From assembly GCF_004193775.1 (NCBI RefSeq), contig NC_041016.1, positions 40,400,522 through 40,464,521 on the forward strand: DNA of 64,000 nt, given 5' to 3'. Numbering within the stretch: position 1 is the stretch's first letter; every line of letters starts with the position of its first letter. Positions 44,394 to 55,423 of this stretch are shown here, piece by piece. The DNA is from Glycine soja (Eukaryota > Streptophyta > Magnoliopsida > Fabales > Fabaceae). The position numbers and the translations under genes were made by a program. A model generated the notes under the pieces. The model was not told the DNA's origin. It was given only the letters and a program-made list of their open reading frames with translations, and ran no database searches.

Positions 44394-46394
44394 TGACGTA
44401 GAAGTCACCAAAACACAGAAATGGAAATAGAACAGTAAATGAGAGAGGGCAAGTATTATTTGATGATAAAACAGTGGATGATAATCCTACTGCCACAGAG
44501 CAAGGCTCCTATAGAGAGGCTACATCCCTCTGTCCATAACTGAATTCTAAATTTCCAGATACCCCTCTCTCTCTAACACCTTCCCTAAATACCCTCAGAC
44601 TCAGATTCCCTCTCACACTTTTGGCAATTCTGTTACTCCCCTTGCCACCTTATCTTTCCTTTTCTCACCCTTGTTTCTCCTAGCATACACCCTCCATATC
44701 TTGGGCTGTAGAAGCAAGGCTTCATGGTGAATGTGATTCAAAGGTGTTTTGATGATAACAATGATGACAACAAAAGATGATGACAAAGGTGATGAACAAA
44801 AAGCTCAAAGATCAAAGAACAACTCAAGAGAATCAAGAATAAGTCAAGAATTCAAGAATCAAGAAGAAAGCCTAGAATCAAGAATCAAGATCAAGATTCA
44901 AGACTCAAGATTCAAAAATGAAGAAAAGACTCAATCAAGATAAGTATCAAAAAGTTTTTTTCAAAACTTTGAATAGCACATGATTTTTTGACAAAACCTT
45001 TACCAAAGAGTTTTTACTCTCTGGTAATCGATTACCATATTGTTGTAATCGATTACCAGTAGCAAAATGAGTTTGAAAAAGTTTTCAAACTGAATTTACA
45101 ACGTTCCAAATATTTTCAAAAGGCTGTAATTGATTACAATGTTTTGGTAATCGATTACCAGTACCCTTGAACGTTGAAATTCAAATTTAAATGTGAAGAA
45201 TCACATCCTTTCACTCAAAAGCTTTGTGTAATCGATTACACTTATTTGGTAATCGATTACCAGTGACTGTTTCTGAAAAATCAAAAGATGTAACTCTTCA
45301 AAAAGATTTTGACTTTTTCAAATGGGTTTTAAGTTTTTCTAAAAGTTATAACTCTTCTGAATGGTCTTCTTGACCAGACGTGGAGAGTCTATAAAAGCAA
45401 GACTTTGTTTTACATTTCAATAATCTTGAACACTTATTTCATACAATCCTTTACAAGCCTTGAATCACTTTGAACTTCTTCTTCTTCTTTGTACCAAAAG
45501 CTTTCTGAAGTTTTCTGGTTTTCCAAACCTTGAAAACTTGTGTTATTCATCCTTTTCATTCTCTTCTCCCTTTGCCAAAAAGAATTCGCCAAGGACTAAC
45601 CGCTTGAATTCTTTTTGTGTCTCTCTTCTCCCTTTTCCAAAAGAACGAAGGACCAACCGCCTGAATTCTTTTGTGTCTTCCTTCTCCCTTGTCAAAGAAT
45701 TCAAAACGACACAGTCTGAGAATTCTTTTGATTCTTCCCATTCCCTAATACAAAAGTGTTTAAAGGACTAACCGCCTGAGAATTCTTTTGTATCCCCATT
45801 CACAAAGTATCAAAGGTTTAACAGCCTGAGATCTTTGTCTTAACACATTAGAGGGTACATCTTTTGTGGTACAAGTAGAGGGTACATCCTTTGTGGTACA
45901 AGTAGAGGGTACATCTACTTGGGTTTGACTGACAACAAGAGAGGGTACATCTCTTGTGGATCAGTTCTAGTGAAGGGTACATCCACTAGGTTCAAAGAGA
46001 ACAAGGGAGGGTACATCCCTTGTGGATCTTTGCTTGTAAAAGGATTTTTACAAGGTTGAAAGAAATCTCAAGGACCGCAGGTCGCTTGGGGACTGGATGT
46101 AGGCACGGGTTGTTGCCGAACCAGTATAAAAATTCTTGTGTGTTTGTTTCCTTCTTCTCTACTCTTTTACTTTCCGCTGTGCATTTTAATTTTCGCTTTT
46201 ACTTTCGGTTAAGATTCTCTTCTACTCCTCATTCTCTTAACAATTTAGTAAAAGCCTTAAAAGAGTAATTTTTTAATTGGTAAAGGTTTAGGAATAATTA
46301 ATTCAACCCCCCCTTCTTAATTATTTTGAGGCCACTCGATCCAACATGGGCCTCTCACCAACATCCAGGCTAGGCCCACACTCTATCGCTATCA
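44394..46394 (-). repeat. 3' LTR of the chromovirus, split by a solo LTR
   Basis: The LTR parts are about 44394-44706 and 46348-46394. They align with 51008-51356. The right border on the plus strand is CGCTATCA, next to the polypurine tract (minus strand GAAGGAGGGGTAT). The left border is less certain because the two copies differ there. Confidence 0.75.
44707..46347 (+). mobile_element. Solo LTR, SIRE/Maximus-like Ty1/copia type
   Basis: TGTAGAAGC opens and TCCAACA closes the repeat. The target duplication TGGGC is perfect (44702-44706 and 46348-46352). The other chromovirus LTR, at 51320, lacks the insert and shows the empty site. At 1641 bp it contains several pairs of GTAATCGATTAC, a GAATCAAGA-rich start, repeats of GAGGGTACATC at 45850-46015, and a promoter-like CAGTATAAAAATTC at about 46122. 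The last part reads AATTCAACCCCCCCTTC. It gives the most complete reference for the other two copies in the window. Confidence 0.9.
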
Positions 46395-46408
46395 ATACCC
46401 CTCCTTCA

Positions 46409-49400
46409 AAAGTTCAAAAGGAGACTTGTCCTCAAGTCGCAACTGAGGAAATTGACTTTTGATGTTGAACTCTTCTTCCCAGGTTGCTTCCTTAAGTCCC
46501 TGGCCCTTCCATTGAACTAACTTGATTCACTGATTCCCCACCTTTTCGGAATGACCGTCGTCAACCTAGCGCTGCCTTAGGTTCTGGTGTCATGGTATTG
46601 TCACTAGCCAATTCGGAAGGAAGAGTCTCCTCAACACTATGCTCGCCCACCACTTTCTTCAACAATGACACATGGAAAACAGGACAGATCCTAGCAGCCT
46701 CAGGCAATCGCAATTTGTAAGCTACAGCGGCCACCCTGCTCAACACCTGAAAGGGTTCATAATAACGGGGTGCTAACTTGGGATTAATTAGAGCACCCAT
46801 TATCACTGCCCATGGGGTTTGAGCTTGAGAAAAACCCACTCACCTACTTCAAATTGCTTTTCAGACCTCTTGCGATCGGCTTGTGTCTTCATGCCACTTT
46901 GAGCTCACTGAAGTTGGTATTTCAATTGACGGAGAGCTTCATCTATATCATTCAGCTTTCTCGTCACTGCTTCCACGCACACCTCGGACAGGAAACGACT
47001 AAGCACTGGTGGCTTGCGCCATAGACTACCTCAAATGGAGTTGTTCCCGTTGAAGCATGGAAATTGGTGTTATACCAATATTCCTCCCAAGACAACCGCT
47101 GCACCCTTTGTTTAGGCTGATCTGCCATGAAGCACCGCGAGAATGTCTCCAAACAGTGATTGACCACCTCTGTTTGGCCATCCGTTTGGGGATGATATGC
47201 TGTACTCATTTTGAGATGAGTCCATTGCAACTTGAACAGCTCCAGCCAAAAAGGAGTTGACAAAAATTGGGTCTCGGTCACTTAAGTATGGAGGCTGGCA
47301 CACCATGTAAACACACCACTTCCTTGGTGAAGATTTCAGCCAACACACGAGCCGAATAGGAGTGCTTCTAGGGAATGAAATGACTGTACTTGGAAAGTCG
47401 ATCCACCACTACCAAGATAGCCTCATAACCTTTGGATTTCGGGAGGCCCGTGATGAAATCCATTGAGATCTCTTCCCATATCTACTCAGGGATATTCGAG
47501 GGCTATAACAAACCCCCAGGAGCTGCTGCCAAGTACTTTCTTCGTAGACCAATATCACAGCCCATCACAAATTGCTGCACCATCCTTTTCATCCCGATCC
47601 AAAACAAATTCACTACCAACCTTCCATATGTTCTATAGTACCCCGAGTGTCCTCCTTGAGGTGTCTCATGGAATTCCTTTAACATTTTGGGAATCCATGA
47701 TGACGTAGAGGACAGCACCAAACGTCCTTCATAAAACAAAGTCCCCTTCTTGTAAGTAAACGCTGGCTTGGACTCTCTACCTTGTCTCAATGCATCGATA
47801 ATAGCCAGCAACTTCTCATCACTATGCACCTCCTCAATGGCTTCTTGGATGCCCTCCCACGCTGGCTGGTGGACCAATGGCTGCAATTAAGAATCCCCAA
47901 ACATCCTCAACAAGGCATCAGCACCCCTGTTTTCCAATCCAGGTTTGTATCCAATGTCAAACCTGCACCCCAATAGTTTGGCCACCCAATTCTGTTGATC
48001 CATCGTGGTGACCCTCTGCAATAATAACTGCCCCAAGCTTTCTTTATCAGTCCGAACTGTAAACTTGCGTCCTAGCAGGTATGGCCGCCAGTGCTCAATA
48101 GCCAAAGCCACTGCCATCAACTACTTCTCATAAGCAGACTTTGCCAGATTCCTTCCCCCAAAGCCTTACTGAAATAAGCCATCAGTTGGCCATTTTGAAT
48201 CAGAATCGCACCTAATCCTTGCCCCGAGCCATCACTCTCGATGACGAATTCTTGTGTGAAATCGGTAGAGCCAATACAAGAGCAGTTGTCAACTGTTGCT
48301 TGAGCCAATCAAACGCCTCTTGTGCCCTTGGAGTCCACTTAAACCATTCCTCCTTAGTCAGTTCTGATAGAGATCTAGCCCTCTTGCCATAATCTCTAAT
48401 AAACTCCCGGTAGTACCCTGTAAGACCCAGGAAGCCCTTACCCCTTTTACACTCTTCAGCGGTGGTCATTCACACACACTCTTCACCTTATTGGGGTCTA
48501 CGACCACCTCTCTTTGTGAAATGATGTGTCCTAGGTATTCTACTTCCTGCTGGCCAAAAGTACACATCTTTCGATTAGCCTGAAACTGGTGGTGCTGCAA
48601 CAATTGGATCACTTCCTTCAAATGAATTAGATGCTCTATCCAGCTTGTGCTATATACCAAGATATCATCAAAAAATACAAGCACTATCTTTTGCATCACG
48701 GATCTAAAGATTTCATTCATCAAAATTGAAATGTCGAAGGGGCATTCATTAATCCAAAAGGCATTACCATGCACTTGTGATGACCTCTGTGAGTCCTAAA
48801 TGCTGTGAGTCCTAAATGATGCCTTGTGGATATCCTCCTCTCGCACCCACACTTGATGATGTCTTGATTTGAGATTAAGCTTGGAGAAAAATTGGGCTCC
48901 ATGTAGTTTGTCCAATAGTTCTTCAATCACAGGAATTGGAAATTTGTTCGGTATCATTACTTTGTTGAGGGCCCTGTAATCAACACACATCCTCCAAGTC
49001 TCGTCCTTCTTCTTTACCAGATTTCAGGACTTGAGAATGCGCTCTGGCTAGGTTGAATTGCCCCGAACTAAAGCAACTCACGCACTTGTTTCTCAATTTC
49101 ATTTTTGTGATGGTGTGGATATTGATAGGGCCTTACATTCGCTGTCCCCTAACCTTCCAACAAGGTGATGGCATGCTCCTTGCTCCTCCTTAGGGGTAGT
49201 CCGTGAGGTTCTTTGAATACCTCCTCAAATCCTTGCAGCAAATTCTGTAACTCTTGCTCCCTTTTTCCCACAGTGGTACTGTCCCCAGCAACTATGCCAC
49301 TGTTTTCCCTTATGACAATCTAAGTGGACCACAGCAACCCTTCCACCACACTCTTGCCTTTTCCTAATAATGTTTGAAGTGCCACTTGCCCTCCTTGTCG

Positions 49401-50943
49401 CACTTATTCTCCTTGTATTCTGACCCATTGCTCTCCCTATTTCAACTTCATCGCCTGCTCACCCCAATCCACTTGCATTTCCCCCAAAGGGACCAACCAA
49501 GCAACCCCCAAAATCAAGTCAATACCCTCCAAATCAAATAACACCGTGTCCACTATAAACTGCAGCGAATCCGTCTCCAAGGTGACTCCTTTGCACATTC
49601 CTTGAGCATGAGCTTTATATCCATCTCCCGATTTGGTTTGCATGACTTTGCTTGCTACCACAGGCCACCCCATGGCTTTGACCAACTTCCGGGAGACAAA
49701 GTTGTGCGTAGCTCCACTGTCCACCAACATGAGGGCAGGAACCCCATTGATCCTTGCTCTCACCTTCATCGTTTGGGGCTTTACCCATTCCTCAAGGACA
49801 TCATGCCCAAGAATAAGATACTGCACTCGCCCTCATCTTCTTCATTGTCAATCTCTTCTTCTGCTATAATAGCATTCGCCTCACTGTCCACTTCATCCCC
49901 TTCCTCAACCAACATCACTCTCAGTTGTCGGTCCAAACACTATTGATAGGGATGGAATAGACCCCACACTTGTAGCAAAGCCCCTTCCTCCTGTGTTCCG
50001 ATAGCTCTTGGTAGGATAGATGTCAGATGCCCCTGTCCTTGGGAGTAAGTAAAGCGTTGTGGTTAATAGTTGGGCTCGAACTTGAATCCACTATCGACGC
50101 CCCCTTCTCTATTCGAACGAGGTGGGCCAAAATCTGATCCAAGACCTCAACCCATGAAACCCGTTAGAGTGTGATGGACCACTCCGGTTCCCTTGGCCCA
50201 ATCCATTACCACCTCTCACATTGGATGATTGAAATCCAGTCCATCCCCCTTTCCTTTCCTATAACTCCAATTCCACCGCCCTGTCGAGGTTCATCATCCT
50301 TGAACGCGGTGATGGTCCCAAGGTGCACATACTATGGGCGCGGCCTTTGATGCCTTCCTTCAGACCATGGACAAATATCCAAAGTACTGATCATCAAGCA
50401 ATTGAGGAACCTGAGCAGTGAGGCATTCAAATTCTGTAATGTACTCATTGACACTTTCGTCTTGGTGGATGGAAGTTAACCGCTGAAAAATTCTCCCTCT
50501 CCAATCCCTCCATATTGCTCCAAGAGCTCCACCTTAAGCTATTCCCAAGTCAACATGCTGTGTTCGTCAAGAAGCGACTTGAAGAAATGGATCGTAGATC
50601 TATCCATACACAATTGAGCCAGGCTCACCTTCACGTGAGGACAACTCTCCTGGACTTGGAAACATACCTCAGCACGAACAATCCATCCTGTGGGGTCTTC
50701 AATGCTGAACATTGGTAATTCGACGTTCTTCACCAATTGACGAAATTCCTCCAACACTCCTTTAGGGAACTGCGATGAGGTTTTCATAGCAGAACCATCT
50801 TCCATACTGGTTTTGGACAGCAACGCAATCAACCTCTCATGATTCTCCTTAGCCTTGAGCTGCATACTTTGCATAGTGGTTTTGAGTCCCACAACCTCCT
50901 TCTCCAGTGCTGGAACCTTAGCCTCCATCTTCTTGGGTGGCAT
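46409..50943 (-). pseudogene. Chromovirus gag-pol polyprotein, broken
   Basis: Gag starts at 50943 with MPPKKMEAKVPALEKEVVGL, a coiled coil, then the core (FPKGVLEEFRQLVKNVELPM). Protease lies at 49437-49826 with LMLVDSGATHNFVS. Reverse transcriptase spans about 48466-49000, with [20 protein letters not shown] and the catalytic FFDDILVYS near 48670. RNase H is at 47887-48308 (FVIESDGSGQGLGAILIQNG, FTVRTDKESL). Integrase is at about 46964-47886, with GGHSGYYRTYGRL and STAYHPQTDGQTEVVN. A C-terminal part (46561-46839) precedes the chromodomain near 46430-46530 (QVLVQWKGQGLKEATWEEEF). At least seven frame changes or stops separate these blocks. The chromodomain would direct integration to heterochromatin. 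Confidence 0.88.
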
Positions 50944-50984
50944 CTGCTGGTATCGTCACCTTCTACTCACGTCTCCTCTCCGTC

Positions 50985-51007
50985 GGATCCGGCAGATCAG
51001 ACCAAAT
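50985..51007 (-). other. Primer-binding site region of the chromovirus
   Basis: Next to the 5' LTR the minus strand reads ATTTGGTCTGATCTGCC. TGGT fits the start of a Met-tRNA site, but the rest is a weak match, so the primer tRNA is uncertain. Confidence 0.45.
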
Positions 51008-51356
51008 TGTTAGCGACCAAAACACGGAAATGGAAATAGAACAGTAAATGAGAGAGGGTAAGTATTATTTGATGATAAAAGAGAAATACAGTGGATGATA
51101 ATCCTACTGCCACAGAGCAAGACTCCTACAGAGAGGCTACAGCCCTCTTTCCATAACTAAATTCTAAATTTCCAGATATCCCTCTCTCTCTCTGATACCT
51201 TCCCTAAATACCCTCAGATCCCCTCTCACGCTTTTGGCAATTCTGTTACTCCCCTTGCCACCTCATCTTTCCTTTTCTCACCCTTGTTTCTCCTAGCATA
51301 CACCCTCCATATCTTAGGCCTCTCCAACATCCAGGGTCACACCCCCATTCCTATCT
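51008..51356 (-). repeat. 5' LTR of the chromovirus
   Basis: It aligns with the split LTR at 44394-46394. On the plus strand it opens TGTTAGCGACC and ends CCTATC or CCTATCT, where the CA end seems to have changed. It has 349 bp. Confidence 0.8.
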
Positions 51357-51830
51357 GTTATTATATGGAAGAGAACTAGATTCTCTAGCATAGTTAATGT
51401 TCCATTCTAATAACTATATCTACATGGTTATTATCATTTGTATTGGACATCTATCTGATTTGGGGACATCCAGCAGTTAATTCTGGAGCATATGATATCT
51501 TGAAATGCAAAATAAAATGTTTTATTACCATGTTAAGGGTTTGAATCTTGGGATCGTTACTTATGGGAGAACTTTTCCTAAACCACCCCTTGAATTACAC
51601 AATTTCTTCTACTAAAAACTAGATTTTGATTATAGAATTCACAAGTGTTAGGGATTTTAAATGGTCCAGTAGTATTATATTGGACTTGATATTGACCCTA
51701 TTAGTTCAATTCCATATTTCTTTGTACAGGCATTATTAATTATGGATTTTTTGCAGTCTAAAAGATTTTCATTTTTTGTTCTATAAGTCCAAGGTACTTT
51801 GGCTTATTTTTACAATTCTACTCCTTCCAG

Positions 51831-51941
51831 CTCCAGGATACAAAGACAACTACTGGGCAAACAGAGTTGAAATTCCAAGTTTCTAGAGATACGTTGGGTT
51901 CCATGCTGAGATCTGTGACCTATATCCAGGAGCAGCTATAA
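51831..51941 (+). pseudogene. FRS pseudogene, terminal exon
   Basis: After the acceptor CTCCTTCCAG the exon encodes [20 protein letters not shown] and then [15 protein letters not shown] before a TAA at 51939-51941. It repeats the module in the third exon (38614-38763), has the right phase and lacks stops. It lies 13 kb from that exon, and the sequence between is almost wholly inserted transposons. This join is what reveals the original gene structure. Confidence 0.8.
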
Positions 51942-52309
51942 GAGTTGTAAGCATTATATTTCCAGCTCTTCACTTTTATCTTTTCTTGGAAATAGTGGAT
52001 AAAAGTTATAATTTCTAAGCTCTTCATCATCTTTTTTCCCCAGCTATTCCACTTAAATAATAATAATAATAATAATAATAATTGCTAGAATAATACAAAG
52101 CCACTTAATGATATTTTGAGATGTAAGAAAATGTTAGATGAGTGTTTCATTTTGGTACTATATATAAGAATAGGGGAGATATTGAAAGTTGTGTAAATTA
52201 CAAGAGGATAAAACTTATGAGTCACACTATGAAAATATGTAAAAGGCTTTTGAGCGTAAATAAAGAAAAAAAAACTGAGATTGCAAAGAATTAATTTGGA
52301 GGATTTATG
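51942..52309. other. Region after the FRS terminal exon, with an AAT microsatellite
   Basis: Probable 3' UTR or flank of the FRS gene. An (AAT)n run of about nine units lies at 52055-52082. No other feature is visible. Confidence 0.5.
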
Positions 52310-53625
52310 CAAAGGTCTACAATAGAAGTTATGTATCTTCTACGAGGGTTGATGGTAAGGTACCAAAGCAAAGAAGGAAACTTATATATAGTTTTTATTG
52401 ACTTGAAAAAACATGATTGAGTACCAAGAGAAGTGTTATAAAATGCTTTGGAAAAGAAAGGTGTTCCCATGACTTATATGCAAGTTGTACAAGACATATG
52501 AGATAATTATTAGTGTGAGAACTCCTAGAAGCAAGACTAAGAACTTCCTTATAACAATATGTTTAAATCAGGGCTCAAGCTTATCCTTAAACAAGTATTA
52601 GCAACATCACCCAATACTTGTTTAATTTTTTTCTCACCATGACATTGGTGGGAGTATCCACCGGGTTTGTTGATGGCTAATCTCCACCGAAAAATTTGGT
52701 TGGTCATCTATAGTGGAATTTTCCCTTCCAACCACGTTTGTTCCATCCACAAAGCTAACACTCAAGACCTTGCTTACTCTGACCAACGACATGTTAGTAA
52801 TACTTGTTTAATCTAGTATTATGTGTACTTACCAAGGACGTTGAAGGTTATCCTTGAAAGCATGCTTTTTGCAAACAATATAATTCTTGAGTAAGAGATT
52901 AATTCTAAATTTAAGAATTGGAGTTAAAAATTAGAACCAGAGGATCTTTATCAAGTAGAAGACACAGTATATGCTTTGCAGTTTAAGCAAGAAACAAAAG
53001 GAAAATGCCTTGGAGGTAAAAATTGGAGAAGTCATACCACAAGTTTCTAAGCTTGACTATTTGATTCCAAAATGATGGGAAAATTAATGATGTTACACAC
53101 AAAATATAAGTTGGGTGGTTAAATTGTAGAAACACGAGTGGTTATTTGTGACCGTAAGGAATCTACCAAGGTCAAAGGAAAGTTTTATAGTACTGCTATA
53201 CGACCAACAATACTCTAGTAATGAGTGGTGGGCTTTAAAAAGACCACAAGAAAAAAGTGAGAGTAGCATAAAAGAGAATGTTCAGATTAATGTGTTGTCA
53301 TTCAAGAAAGGGCAAGATACAAAATGATTGTATATGAGAAGATATTGATATGACACTTATCCTGAAGATGACAACAAAAAATCAATTAAGGCAGTTTGAA
53401 CATATGCAAAGAAGGCCACTGAAGGCACTGGTGAGGAGAGTAGATTACATGATTTTTAGCCATTTGAAAAAAAATAGAGGAAGACTAAAAAGGTTATTGG
53501 AGAAAATTAATAAGAGACTTTTTAATGAATAATATCCCTGAAAATTTGGTTATTGACCTAGCCTAATAATGTGTGATTCCTGTAGTCAATCTCACTTAGT
53601 TGGATAATACTTTTGTTGTTCTTGT
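52310..53625 (+). mobile_element. RTE-type LINE remnant, 3' part, with an insertion
   Basis: Decayed reverse-transcriptase sequence can be followed in shifting frames: a block resembling YIVFIDL and VPREVL near 52400-52440, GVPMTY near 52462, then after a 225-bp insertion a block ending ALEVKIGEVIPQVSKLDYLI near 53010-53070. The last open piece (53350-53532) holds LRQFEHMQRRPLKALVRRVD, typical of the C-terminus of plant RTE reverse transcriptases. The 3' end is marked by ACTTAGTTGGATAA and a short TTG run at about 53613, as in RTE elements. Many frameshifts show that it is old. Confidence 0.75.
52587..52811. mobile_element. MITE-like insertion in the RTE remnant
   Basis: The left end, TTAAACAAGTATTAGCAACA, and the reverse complement of the right end, TTAAACAAGTATTACTAACA, match over about 20 bases. 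The segment interrupts the RTE coding sequence. TTAA stands at both ends, which may include a TTA or TAA target duplication as in Tourist-type elements. A further inverted copy of the end, AATACTTGTTTAA, lies near 52614. It has no coding capacity. Confidence 0.7.
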
Positions 53626-55156
53626 GTCAATATTAAACTGCTAGTTACATGAATTTTAATTGATAATTATCAGCTACTTTTTTCTAACCTTTTTTTTTTG
53701 TCACAGTTCCTATAAATTATGGATGGCTAGCAGTGACCCTAGTGCAGTATAGTCTAACATCCATATCCTGAAGTACTTATTATTCTGTGAAGGTTTGCCA
53801 TTTTTTATGTACCTAGTGACCCTTTATTTAATATTTCATGGTGTAAGTAGCCCAGGAATCTCTAGTATTTGATCCATAAAAAAATTTTATAGTAGAGTTG
53901 GATAGGTTTTTTTTCGCATTCTTTCTCACCTTTACCTCAGATTATACACCATTTCCATTATGGAAATTTATTTTGTACATAGAGACTTCTGAAGATCAAG
54001 AATATCTCTTAGGAGCATTGCGGATGTCTAATTTGTTTTTCGGCCTCTGGGGAATAGTCACATTTTTATTTTTCAAAGTTCAAACCTACTTTTTTTATCG
54101 TACAATGCATAAAGTGAGGACTCCTATACTTTGAAATTTTACCCAGCTAATATAGGTTAACTTACCAGTTATAAAATTTAATATCTATATAATTACAATC
54201 AAAGTGTTCTCAATTAAAACTAAATATTTACAAAAATTACATCCAAGTCCTTTGTTTCAAACCTTCGTTGTATGATCTTTGTCGTAAGAGAGCTGAGAGC
54301 ATACAATTGTAAATTGTAACAATTGATGCAGTAATAGCTGAATGGCTGAACCCAATATATTATGTACGACGTCTAGCGTGGTTTGGTAAATTAAGTGTTT
54401 CATGGACCTTCTTTATTTTTCATTGCATTCATCTCATGACCACCATATATTGTAAGCACGTTCACATTATTTTTGCCTCAACCCCTTCTCTCTCCCACTT
54501 TTGTCATCTCCTTCCTTCATCACCATTACCTCGACGTTTGACTTGTCGGAAACGCACTACTGTCGGGCTTGCAGCTACCCCAGCCATCGGGTCCACTTGA
54601 AAAGGCAATGTCGTGGACTCTGATGGGTACACTTCTTTGACGAGATCTGAAATCAAAATCTACCATAACAATCTTTCTTTCTCATTGTTCCAACATCACG
54701 ATGGTTGGATCGAGAAGCAACCGTCAAAATTGGTAGAAAGGAACTTATTTAACAAATATAAACACAAAGGGAGTATGGGAACTACTTGTGCATAGCTTCG
54801 TGGAAGGTGATGGCTGTTGGACTCGCCGACAATGGTAACCACATTACATGAAATCAAAAATTGATGCTTCTTTGATAGTGGGAGAAGGAAGTTCCTATCC
54901 TTCGCTGTTCGCGCGGCCCATTGCCTTCAACAATGTCGCCTTGAACATTTTTGTCAATGGAGACCTCATCGGTCGTCACTGGGCGAGAGTCGGAACACAA
55001 CACATTTGAGAGTACTTGTGGAGGAAAGAGGGGAAGAAAGTAGTTGGAGGAGGAATAATCACATATAGTAAGTGTAGGATATAATCTTGAAACCTAAATG
55101 AGTGTAACAACCAGTAAAACTTGTCCCTGGTGAACCACTTGCATTAGTGGACCACC
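53626..55156. other. Sequence without a recognised gene
   Basis: The open frames at 53898-54134 and 54613-54795 show no familiar motif and normal stop density around them. The part 54420-55050 has more balanced composition and could be an old transposon or gene fragment, but I cannot identify it. Confidence 0.4.
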
Positions 55157-55286
55157 CTAGACATGGTAGGTATTTTTCTCTATTTTAGTTTTGGTTTCTT
55201 GGAATACTTTTTGAATCACGTAATTTTTGCGCAATGCATGCCAGGAAACCAAAACTAAAATAGAGAAAAATAATACTATGTCTAAC
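55157..55286. repeat. Hairpin-forming inverted repeat
   Basis: Two arms of about 46 bases (55157-55202 and 55241-55286) are nearly perfect reverse complements around a 38-base loop. The inner 28 bases (55171-55198 against 55245-55272) match exactly. It could be a foldback or MITE element or the source of a small-RNA hairpin. Confidence 0.8.
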
Positions 55287-55423
55287 TCGACATTCAATAC
55301 AACAAAACTCACCTAATTTCCCATATAGGATTTTTTTTTACAATTTTCAATATTGGAATTAGGAATAGGAATTGATGGTTAGATACTAAATGAATAAATT
55401 ATTGTATGGTCCAAGATCATGAT

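Larger units (their letters stand above)
44394..51356 (-). mobile_element. Ty3/gypsy chromovirus, minus strand, nearly complete
   Basis: Short LTRs (about 350 bp) flank a single coding region in the order gag, protease, RT, RNase H, integrase and chromodomain, all on the minus strand. The two LTRs share long stretches, such as AACACRGAAATGGAAATAGA and TGATAATCCTACTGCCACAG. LTR size and the C-terminal chromodomain suggest the Reina clade, though I cannot exclude another chromovirus clade. Many frameshifts and stops make it inactive. The left LTR was later hit by a SIRE-type element, now a solo LTR. Without that insertion the element is about 5.3 kb. Confidence 0.85.
38764..51830 (+). other. 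Last intron of the FRS pseudogene, enlarged to 13.1 kb by insertions
   Basis: The donor GTATGTAAAC at 38764 and the acceptor CTCCTTCCAG ending at 51830 join phase-0 exons. The intron holds an L1-type LINE (39350-43623), a chromovirus (44394-51356) and a SIRE-type solo LTR. What is left of the original intron is about 38764-39349, the piece 43632-44393 and 51357-51830, less than 2 kb. Confidence 0.75.

Noticed and set aside
49602..49946. Plus-strand open frames over the protease region of the chromovirus
   Set aside because: They are shadows of the minus-strand protease, whose LMLVDSGATHNF motif is clear.
53898..54134. Hydrophobic open frame of 78 codons
   Set aside because: Phe-rich composition follows from T-rich DNA, with no start context, homology or neighbouring exon to support it.
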